A DNA stretch of 64,000 nucleotides from NCBI GenBank assembly GCA_005888095.1, contig VBKF01000089.1:144794-208793 (forward strand). The letters are read 5' to 3'. Within the stretch, counting starts at the first letter, position 1. Each line of letters starts with the position of its first letter. Shown here piece after piece: positions 53,045 to 60,014 of this stretch. Under the pieces are notes generated by a model. The model did no database searches, had not been told where the DNA came from, and saw only the letters and a list, made by a program, of their open reading frames with translations. Both the position numbers and the translations under genes were made by a program. The DNA is from Deltaproteobacteria bacterium. Its GTDB lineage: Bacteria > Desulfobacterota > Binatia > DP-6.

Positions 53045-54343
53045 GTGCCGACCGTCTACATCGAGACCTACGGCTGCCAGATGAACGTCGCCGACACCGA
53101 GCTGGTGCTCGGCCATCTCGCGGCGCACGGCTACCGGCAGACCGCCGGCCCCGATGGGGCCGACGTGATCCTCCTGAACACCTGCGCCATCCGCGAGCAC
53201 GCCGAGGAGCGCGTCATCGGCCGGCTCGGCGAGCTCGCGCGCTACAAGCGGCGCCGCCCCGACGTGCGGCTCGGGGTAACGGGCTGCATGGCGCAGCACC
53301 TCCGCGAGCGCCTGCGCGAGCGCGCCCCCCACGTCGACCTGCTGGTCGGGCCCGACGGCTATCGCCGCCTCCCCGAGCTGCTCGGCGCCGGCGATGCACA
53401 CCCCCACGTCGCGCTCCGGCTCGACCCCGAGGAGACCTACGCCGACCTGCCCGTGGCGCGCGAGGCCGGCGTGCGGGCGTGGGTCACGGTGATGCGCGGC
53501 TGCGACCGGTTCTGCACGTTCTGCATCGTGCCGTACGTGCGCGGTCGCGAGCGGAGCCTCCCCGGCCCGGTGCTGCTCGAGCAGGTCCGGGCCCTCGCGG
53601 CCGCCGGAGTGCGCGAGGTCGTCTTCCTCGGCCAGACGGTCAACGCCTATCACGACGGCGCGTGGGACTTCGCCGAGCTCGTCCGCCGCAGCGCCGGCGT
53701 GCCGGGCATTGTCCGCATCCGGTTCACCTCACCCCATCCCTCGGAGATGAGCGAGCGGCTGATCGACGCGATGGCCGAGTGCGACGCGGTCGCGCCGCAG
53801 CTGCATCTCCCCGTGCAGTCGGGCTCCGATCGCGTGCTCGCGCGCATGCAGCGCGACTATCACGTCGCCGAGTACGAGGCGCTGGTCGCTCGGCTGCGGG
53901 CGCGCGTGCCGGGCATCGCGCTCTCGACCGACGTCATCGTCGGCTTCCCGGGCGAGGACGAGGCGGACTTCGCGGCCACCGAGGCGCTGCTGCGGCACGT
54001 GCGCTACGACTCGGCCTTCCTCTTCAAGTACTCGCCGCGCGAGGGCACCCGCGCCTTCCGCTGGGGCGATCCAGTGCCCGACGAGGAGAAGGCGCGGCGT
54101 CTGCGGCGTCTCGTCGACCTCCAGGAGACGATCTCGGCCGAGATCAACCGCGGCCTGGTCGGCACGGCGGTGGAGGTGCTGGTCGAGGGGCCGGCGCGGC
54201 GTCCCGAGGGGTGGATGGCAGGGAAGAGCCGCGACATGAAGACGGTGGTCTTCCCCGGCCCCGCCGCGCCCGGGGAGCTCGCCCGCGTGCGGGTGGAGTC
54301 GGCGACCTCTCACACGCTCTCCGGCATGATCGCCGCGGGCTAG
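53045..54343 (+). CDS. miaB: tRNA-2-methylthio-N6-dimethylallyladenosine synthase MiaB
   Basis: A 432-residue radical SAM methylthiotransferase acting on A37 of tRNAs. The N-terminal domain has the auxiliary-cluster Cys residues in ETYGCQMN, NTCAIREHAE and GVTGCMAQ. The radical SAM C-x3-C-x2-C sits in RGCDRFCTFCIVPYVRGRERS near residue 150. VEVLVEGPARRPEGWMAGKSRDMKTVVFPG at the C-terminus is the TRAM domain. GTG 53045 has no obvious ribosome binding site. It is divergent from the zinc-ribbon/moaE pair. Confidence 0.96.
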   Translation: MPTVYIETYGCQMNVADTELVLGHLAAHGYRQTAGPDGADVILLNTCAIREHAEERVIGRLGELARYKRRRPDVRLGVTGCMAQHLRERLRERAPHVDLLVGPDGYRRLPELLGAGDAHPHVALRLDPEETYADLPVAREAGVRAWVTVMRGCDRFCTFCIVPYVRGRERSLPGPVLLEQVRALAAAGVREVVFLGQTVNAYHDGAWDFAELVRRSAGVPGIVRIRFTSPHPSEMSERLIDAMAECDAVAPQLHLPVQSGSDRVLARMQRDYHVAEYEALVARLRARVPGIALSTDVIVGFPGEDEADFAATEALLRHVRYDSAFLFKYSPREGTRAFRWGDPVPDEEKARRLRRLVDLQETISAEINRGLVGTAVEVLVEGPARRPEGWMAGKSRDMKTVVFPGPAAPGELARVRVESATSHTLSGMIAAG

Positions 54344-54347
54344 CCGG

Positions 54348-55088
54348 TTGGCCGAGCGGACGCTCCTCGTCGTGCTGGCCGCAACGCTCGCCGCGGGCCC
54401 GGCCGCCGTCGCCCCCGTTCGCCCCGGGCACCTCCCGGGCGGCCGCGTCGTGCGCGTCGTCGATGGCGACACGGTCGACGTCCGGCTCGGCCCGCGGGTC
54501 GAACGCGTTCGCCTGATCGGCATCGACGCGCCCGAGGTGCACGACTCTGCGAAGCTCGACCGCGACGCGCGGCGGAGCCACCGGTCGAAGGCGGCGATCG
54601 AGGCGATGGGCCGCCGGGCGACCGAGTTCACCGCCCGCCGTCTCGGCGACCAGACGGTCGAGCTCGAGTTCGACGTCGAGCGGCGGGATCGCTACGGCCG
54701 GCTGCTCGCCTATCTCTGGCTGCCCGACGGCAGGCTCTTCAACGCCGAGATCCTGCGCGAGGGCTATGCCCACGTGCTCACCATCCCGCCGAACGTCAGA
54801 TACGCGTCGCACTTCCGCGCGCTCCAGCGTGAGGCGCGCGCCACGGGCCGAGGGCTCTGGAGCGCCAGCGTCGCGCGGCGCGCGCGGCGGCATCAGCGCC
54901 AACCGTCAGAACTGCGTCAGAGACAACACAGTCCAGATCCCCGCTTCGTCCTGCGCCAGCCCATCATACCGCTCGAACACGACTCCTTTGCTCGTCAGCA
55001 CCTCGACGGTCGCGCGGATGTCAGAGACCCTCCAGCCGAGGACGGTGTGGTGCGCCGGGTCGAGCGCCTGGACCTTGGCCACACGTAG
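54348..55088 (+). CDS. Thermonuclease (SNase) family protein with extended C-terminus
   Basis: A 246-residue secreted or anchored nuclease. TTG 54348 begins a signal-like N-terminus (TLLVVLAATLAAGPAAVAPV). The SNase core shows RVVRVVDGDTVDVRLGP near residue 30, VRLIGIDAPEV near 55, the RRDRYGRLLAYLWLPDGRLFNAEILREGYAHVL block near 110, and ATGRGLW near 170. This retains the Asp/Arg/Glu residues typical of staphylococcal-nuclease homologues. Beyond about residue 177 the remaining ~70 residues are read antisense through the decayed glyoxalase gene and have no nuclease counterpart, suggesting loss of the original stop. Confidence 0.83.
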   Translation: MAERTLLVVLAATLAAGPAAVAPVRPGHLPGGRVVRVVDGDTVDVRLGPRVERVRLIGIDAPEVHDSAKLDRDARRSHRSKAAIEAMGRRATEFTARRLGDQTVELEFDVERRDRYGRLLAYLWLPDGRLFNAEILREGYAHVLTIPPNVRYASHFRALQREARATGRGLWSASVARRARRHQRQPSELRQRQHSPDPRFVLRQPIIPLEHDSFARQHLDGRADVRDPPAEDGVVRRVERLDLGHT

Positions 55089-55205
55089 CATCACTCCGTT
55101 CGCGTCGAACACCAGCGCGGACGGCTCGTCGGCGCCTTCATAGAACGCGCGGGCGCGCTCGGCGTTCGTGGTCGCGACGAAGGCGATGACGTCGGCGGCG
55201 TTCAG
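54906..55205 (-). pseudogene. Decayed glyoxalase/VOC superfamily gene
   Basis: One frame reads DVIAFVATTNAERARAFYEG, then EPSALVFDANGVMLRVAKVQ, HTVLGWRVSDIRATVEVL, GVVFERYDGL and DEAGIWTVLSLTQF, the core of small VOC-family proteins. Compared with the family pattern it lacks about 8-10 residues after FYEG and about 18 residues (the usual DPDGN metal-site strand) before LSLTQF. It also has no upstream start: a TGA lies three codons before the readable region. Both losses keep frame. It is probably non-functional; an ATG/GTG-started 68-residue piece from 55112 could still be made. Confidence 0.75.
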
Positions 55206-55313
55206 GAACTCTCAACTACGCCCGCACCGGTCGAGCGATCAAGTGTTCCATCTTGAACATGGCCTCGCCCGCCCGTGACCTCGAGCCCATGACGCGCTAT
55301 CGTGCCGCCGGCC

Positions 55314-57500
55314 ATGAAGCCGCTCCTCCACGGACAGCTGGCCCTCTTCATCGTCCAGGCGCTCCTCATCATCAGCGCCGCGCGTCTCATCGGGCTCCTC
55401 GCCCGCCGGATACGCCAGCCCATGGTGATCGCCGAGATCGCCGCGGGCATCCTGCTCGGCCCGTCGTTGCTCGGCTGGGTCGCGCCCCAGACGTCGGGGG
55501 CGGTCTTTCCGAAGGACTCGCTCGCGCTGCTCAGCATGCTCAGCCAGGTGGGCCTCATCCTGTTCATGTTCCTCGTCGGACTCGAGTTCGACGGCAAGAT
55601 GCTGCGCGGGCGCGGGCACACCTCGGTCGCGATCAGCCATACGAGCATCATCGTCCCTTTCGCGCTCGGCGCGGTCCTCGCTCTCTACCTCTATCCGCGT
55701 CTCTCGGCGCCGACGGTGCCCTTCACCTCCTTCACGCTGTTCATGGGCGCCGCGATGAGCATCACGGCGTTCCCCGTGCTCGCCCGCATCCTGGTCGAGC
55801 GCCGTCTGCTGCACTCGAAGCTGGGCGCCGTGACGATCACGTGCGCGGCGGTCGACGACGTGACGGCGTGGTGCATCCTCGCGTTCGTCGTCTCGATCGC
55901 GCGTGCCGGAAGCCTGGGCGACGCCGCGCGGACCACGGTGCTCGCGCTGCTGTACATCGGCGTCATGGTGGCGCTCGTCCGCCCGTTCCTCCAGCGGCTC
56001 GCGGGGCGCAGCGCGAACAAGGAGGGGCTGAGCCAGAACCTCGTGGCCGTGACGCTCGTGCTGCTCCTGCTCTCGAGCCTCACCACCGAGGCCATCGGCA
56101 TCCATGCGCTGTTCGGTGCGTTCCTGATCGGCTGCATCATTCCGAAGGCGAACGGGTTCGCGCAGCTGCTCGCCGACAAGCTCGAGGACCTCGTCGTGGT
56201 GTTCCTCTTGCCGCTGTTCTTCGCCTTCAGCGGCCTGCGCACCCAGATCGGCTTGCTCGACTCCGCAAGCGCGTGGTGGATGTGCAGCCTCATCATCGGC
56301 GTCGCGTGCCTGGGAAAGTTCGGCGGCAGCACCGTCGCCGCCCGGCTCACCGGGCTCCGCTGGCAGGAGGCCACCGCCCTCGGGGTGCTGATGAACACGC
56401 GCGGCCTCATGGAGCTGATCGTGCTCAACATCGGGCTCGACCTCGGCGTGATCTCGCCGACGCTGTTCACGATGATGGTGCTGATGGCGCTGGTGACGAC
56501 GTTCATGACCACCCCGCTCCTCGAGTGGGTCTACCCGCTCGCGGAGATCGCCAAGGAGCAGGCGGAGGAGGCGGAGATCCCGGCCCGCGTGCGCCCGGCC
56601 GAGGCCTTCACCGTGCTCATGTGCGTCGCCTACGATCGCTCCGGTCCCGGCATGGTGACGCTGGCGGGTGCCCTCGTCGGCGCGACGAGCGACGCGAAGC
56701 GCCTCTACGCGCTGCGCCTCGAGCCTCCCAACGACCGCGCCTCCTTCGTGCTCACGCAGCGCGCGGCGGCGCACGACGCGGCCGCGCTGGGGCCGCTTCT
56801 CGAGCGCGCCGGCGCCCTCGGCCTCGAGGTGCGGCCGCTCTCCTTCGTGTCGCCGCAGCCGGCCTCCGACATCTGCAACGTCGCAGCGGTGAAAGGCGCC
56901 GATCTCGTGCTCATGGGCTGGCACAAGCCGATGCTCGGCAAGGCGGCGCTCGGCGGCACGGTGCACGAGGTCATGCGACAGGCGCCGGCGAGCGTCGGCG
57001 TGCTGGTCGACCGCGGTCTCGGCTGGGTGACGAACGTGCTGGTGCCGTACCACGGCAGCATCCACGACCAGGGCGCGCTGCGTCTCGCGCAGCGGCTGGC
57101 CCGACATTCCGGCGCCAACGTGACGGTGTTGCGCGTCGTGAGCCGGGGGACGGCCCCGGCCGGCGCTCTCGAGGACGGTCCGCTCACCGAGGTGCTGGAG
57201 GCGGAGGCACGGCCGGGAGAGGGGGAGATCGCGCTGAAGGTGGTCGAGCACGCCGACCCGGGGCGGGCGGTGGTCGAAGAATGTGCGCGCGGCCACGACC
57301 TGCTGCTGATCGGCGTCGGACCCGAGTGGGGTCTCGAGCATCGACCATTCGGTATGCACCCGGAAATCATCATCACCGAGTGCCCGATCTCGCTGCTCGT
57401 GGTCCGGCAGTACGAGCCCGCGCTCGCCCGGGAGGCGCTCCGCGTGCCGGACACGCATCTGGCGCCGCCGAGGCGCGCCCGGCTGCAGTCGGGCTCCTGA
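55314..57500 (+). CDS. Cation:proton antiporter (Kef/CPA2 type) with C-terminal Usp domains
   Basis: A 728-residue membrane protein. Residues about 1-405 carry 12-13 hydrophobic segments of the CPA2 family, with AGILLGPSLLGW, LFMFLVGLEFD, the ion-site region AAVDDVTAWCILAFV near 180 (Asp pair) and ALGVLMNTRGLMELIVLNIG near 360. The cytoplasmic C-terminus contains two universal-stress-protein-like domains (about 425-560 and 565-700; GADLVLMGWHKPMLG, ECPISLLVVRQYE). It may exchange Na+ or K+ for H+ and be regulated by nucleotide binding to the Usp part. ATG 55314 is preferred over GTG 55302. Confidence 0.93.
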   Translation: MKPLLHGQLALFIVQALLIISAARLIGLLARRIRQPMVIAEIAAGILLGPSLLGWVAPQTSGAVFPKDSLALLSMLSQVGLILFMFLVGLEFDGKMLRGRGHTSVAISHTSIIVPFALGAVLALYLYPRLSAPTVPFTSFTLFMGAAMSITAFPVLARILVERRLLHSKLGAVTITCAAVDDVTAWCILAFVVSIARAGSLGDAARTTVLALLYIGVMVALVRPFLQRLAGRSANKEGLSQNLVAVTLVLLLLSSLTTEAIGIHALFGAFLIGCIIPKANGFAQLLADKLEDLVVVFLLPLFFAFSGLRTQIGLLDSASAWWMCSLIIGVACLGKFGGSTVAARLTGLRWQEATALGVLMNTRGLMELIVLNIGLDLGVISPTLFTMMVLMALVTTFMTTPLLEWVYPLAEIAKEQAEEAEIPARVRPAEAFTVLMCVAYDRSGPGMVTLAGALVGATSDAKRLYALRLEPPNDRASFVLTQRAAAHDAAALGPLLERAGALGLEVRPLSFVSPQPASDICNVAAVKGADLVLMGWHKPMLGKAALGGTVHEVMRQAPASVGVLVDRGLGWVTNVLVPYHGSIHDQGALRLAQRLARHSGANVTVLRVVSRGTAPAGALEDGPLTEVLEAEARPGEGEIALKVVEHADPGRAVVEECARGHDLLLIGVGPEWGLEHRPFGMHPEIIITECPISLLVVRQYEPALAREALRVPDTHLAPPRRARLQSGS

Positions 57501-57745
57501 AAGGACGCTCGGGACACCGTCCCGCAGCTCACGCGCTCGCCGACGACGCCAACAGCGCTCGGCGCGCGAATCGCGTCGAGCAGTCGCGCGAGCTTGAGGG
57601 TGGAACCGTTCCGGCAGACCGCCAATGGCTATGTGCACCGGCAATAGTCCGTGCGTACTCAGGATTTCCGGTTGACGCGCGCTGCGGCGGCATGTCAGGG
57701 TCCGGTGCTGATCGCTGGTCTACCCTCCAACTTGGGAGCGCCCCC

Positions 57746-58342
57746 ATGGTGACGGATGTCGTTCAGTATGCGGTCCTGGGGTTGATCTCGGCGCGGACCG
57801 ACGGCGCACATGGCTACCAACTCAAGATCGAGTTCGACGCCCTCTACGGGGAGTTCTGGAGCCTCAACTACGGGCAGCTCTATAGAACTCTCGACCGTTT
57901 GGAGCGAGCCGGTCTCATCGGGGGCACCGAACAGTTCCAGAGTGGGCGGCCGAGCCGCAAGGTGTATAGAATCACCGCAAGCGGCCGTCAAAGTCTAGAC
58001 GATTGGCTGCTACTACCGCCGACGTACGAGCCTCGCCCCCTGCGCGACGAGCTCTCCGTGAAGTTGCTCTTTCTGACCGACGCGAAGCACAACGAGACGC
58101 TCGCACTGATCAGGAGCCAGCGGGCAATCTACCTCCAACACCTGGCGCGTCTCACGAAGCGTCGGTCGGTGCTCGAGGAAGCCGGGCAGGGCGACTCTTT
58201 CGTGACGCGGTTGCTGCTCGTTCAGGCTGACATGCGGGTGCGAGCCGATCTGGCGTGGCTGGACCTCGTGGAGCAGGAGCTGCTCCAGCGGAGCGGGAAG
58301 CCCAGCTCTACCTCCCGCCCGGCCTTGTCTCGCCCCCGATGA
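57746..58342 (+). CDS. PadR family transcriptional regulator (first)
   Basis: A 198-residue PadR-type repressor. The winged-helix DNA-binding domain (1-85) shows VQYAVLGLISARTDGAHGYQLKIEF, FWSLNYGQLYRTLDRLERAGLI and RKVYRITASGRQSLDDWL. A longer helical C-terminal dimerisation domain follows (about 95-180). PadR proteins near ABC exporters usually sense an exported compound and repress the operon (LmrR/PadR paradigm). It overlaps the ABC ATPase gene as ATGA. The 245-bp leader (57501-57745) shows no clear promoter; a TTGACG at 57672 has no good -10. Confidence 0.92.
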   Translation: MVTDVVQYAVLGLISARTDGAHGYQLKIEFDALYGEFWSLNYGQLYRTLDRLERAGLIGGTEQFQSGRPSRKVYRITASGRQSLDDWLLLPPTYEPRPLRDELSVKLLFLTDAKHNETLALIRSQRAIYLQHLARLTKRRSVLEEAGQGDSFVTRLLLVQADMRVRADLAWLDLVEQELLQRSGKPSSTSRPALSRPR

Positions 58343-59082
58343 TACGCTTCGCAAACGTCAGCAAGGTATTCGGCGAGGGTCCCACACAGGTTGACGCGCT
58401 GCGCGACCTTTCCCTGGACGTTCCGGCCCGTCAGTTCTGCACGATCATGGGGCCGAGCGGTTCGGGTAAGAGCACGGTGCTACATCTGGTCGCCGGCCTT
58501 ACGAAGCCAACCGAGGGCGAGATCTACCTCGGCGACCAACCGCTCTCCCGGATGACGGAACGTGACGCAGCCTTGATGCGTCGGCGCGAACTCGGGTTCA
58601 TCTTTCAATTCTTCCACTTGATCCCCTACCTCGACGCCGAGGAGAACGTGGCCCTACCGCTCCTACTTGACGGGCATTCGTTCAGCGCCGCACGCGAGCG
58701 AACGGAGCGAACGCTGACGCTCGTGGACCTGATTCATCGGCGACATCACAAGCCAACCGAGCTATCGGGCGGGGAGATGCAGCGCATGGCGATCGCGCGC
58801 GCCCTGGTCACGAGCCCGCGCGTGATCCTCGCCGACGAGCCGACCGGAAACCTCGATTCCACGGCGACCCATGCGATCATGCGCCTCCTGCGGCGAGGCA
58901 GTGAGGAGATTGGCGTCACGGTGCTCATGGTGACCCACGACCCCGTGTGCGCCTCGTACGGCGATCGCGTGGTCCGCCTTGTGGATGGGCGGATCGTCGA
59001 GGACATCGACGTAAGCGAACGGCAGGCCCCTCAAGACGATGAGGCCGTGGGCAGCGTCTTGACCCTCCCGAGGGAACCATGA
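58339..59082 (+). CDS. ABC transporter ATP-binding protein (LolD/MacB type)
   Basis: A 247-residue ATPase. Walker A is GPSGSGKSTVLHLVAGL near residue 36, with FIFQFFHLIPYLDAEENVALPLLL, signature LSGGEMQRMAIARAL and Walker B VILADEPTGNLD, then LMVTHD. It ends with an acidic tail (EDIDVSERQAPQDDE). It is a close paralogue of the orphan ATPase at 20670 but has different base use. Its natural partner is the convergent FtsX-like permease at 59977-62550. It sits between PadR and radical SAM genes, each with a 4-bp overlap, so all three proteins are made from one message. Confidence 0.95.
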   Translation: MIRFANVSKVFGEGPTQVDALRDLSLDVPARQFCTIMGPSGSGKSTVLHLVAGLTKPTEGEIYLGDQPLSRMTERDAALMRRRELGFIFQFFHLIPYLDAEENVALPLLLDGHSFSAARERTERTLTLVDLIHRRHHKPTELSGGEMQRMAIARALVTSPRVILADEPTGNLDSTATHAIMRLLRRGSEEIGVTVLMVTHDPVCASYGDRVVRLVDGRIVEDIDVSERQAPQDDEAVGSVLTLPREP

Positions 59083-60014
59083 TGGGTACCGGCCAAAGCG
59101 CCACCCACCCGCGCCCTGCCGTCGCGGTGGCATTGGAGCCTCGTTTCTGCGCCAATAACGTGGTCGACCTGACGGCGGGCTGCAGCTTCAGCTGCATTTA
59201 CTGCCCCTTCGCCGCGATCGGAGCGCGCCAACGGGGAGTGTCGCGCCCCACGCCGCTGGACCTTTCAGAGCTTGGGCGTCTTCCGGTGCCGCCGTCTGTG
59301 TTCCTGAGCCCCGCCAGCGATGCCTTCGCACCACAGGCCGTCGGCACTACCCACGCGCTTCTCGCCTACCTTCTCCCGCGTGGCACGACGATCGGCATCG
59401 TTACGAAGGGGGTCATCCCCGAGCGCACGCTGGCGCTGCTCGCGAACTACCGTCCGCAGATCGAGGGCATCGCGGTGGGCGTGACGAGCCTCGATGAACG
59501 CCGGAATCGTACCCTCGAGCCGGGCTGTCCTGCGGCGTGCGAACGGTTGGCCAATCTGGACCACCTGGCTGCGCACGGGCTGCCCGCCGCCCTTCGGTTG
59601 GACCCGCTGTTCCCGATCGTCGATGACGAGCCAGTAGCGCTGCGCGCACTCGTGCAGGAAGCTGCGTCCCGAGGTGCCTACGCGATCACCGCCACGTACG
59701 TCTTCACGTGGGGACGCTACCTGCGCCGGCTGAGGCGAGAACCTCTGCTCGTCGAGTCAGTCCAATTGCTGACGGAGCGGGCGCCGATGGAGGGCGGTGT
59801 CGCGTTCAGCGTACCGCTCGCGCACAAGCTGGAAACCTATGGCCGCCTCGCGGAGATGGCGGGCGAATACGGCCTTTGGTTCAACACCTGCGGCTGCAAG
59901 GACCTTCGGGTGCGGCAAAGCGGGCGTGTCTTCGCAACCTGCCGCAACGTGCTTTTCCTCAAGCCGACCGGCGAGACTACTCGTACCGGAGCGCGTCCAG
60001 CACAGGTTGTCTGA
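59079..60014 (+). CDS. Radical SAM protein (SPL-like domain)
   Basis: A 311-residue radical SAM enzyme. The [4Fe-4S] motif is CSFSCIYC (Cys 35, 39, 42), and the strands SVFLSPASDAFAPQ and GIVTKGVIPERTLALLA follow a TIM-like barrel. A second Cys group, CGC (271, 273) and ACTCRN-type Cys 288, near the C-terminus could hold another cluster or zinc. The sequence resembles the spore-photoproduct-lyase-like radical SAM subgroup rather than known peptide-modifying enzymes. Its substrate is unknown. ATG 59079 overlaps the ATPase gene by 4 bp. Its 3' end overlaps the convergent permease gene by 38 bp. Confidence 0.88.
   Translation: MMGTGQSATHPRPAVAVALEPRFCANNVVDLTAGCSFSCIYCPFAAIGARQRGVSRPTPLDLSELGRLPVPPSVFLSPASDAFAPQAVGTTHALLAYLLPRGTTIGIVTKGVIPERTLALLANYRPQIEGIAVGVTSLDERRNRTLEPGCPAACERLANLDHLAAHGLPAALRLDPLFPIVDDEPVALRALVQEAASRGAYAITATYVFTWGRYLRRLRREPLLVESVQLLTERAPMEGGVAFSVPLAHKLETYGRLAEMAGEYGLWFNTCGCKDLRVRQSGRVFATCRNVLFLKPTGETTRTGARPAQVV

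Noticed and set aside
55239..57644. 801-codon open frame on the - strand
   Set aside because: Antisense of the Kef-type antiporter, His/Arg/Glu-rich and featureless.
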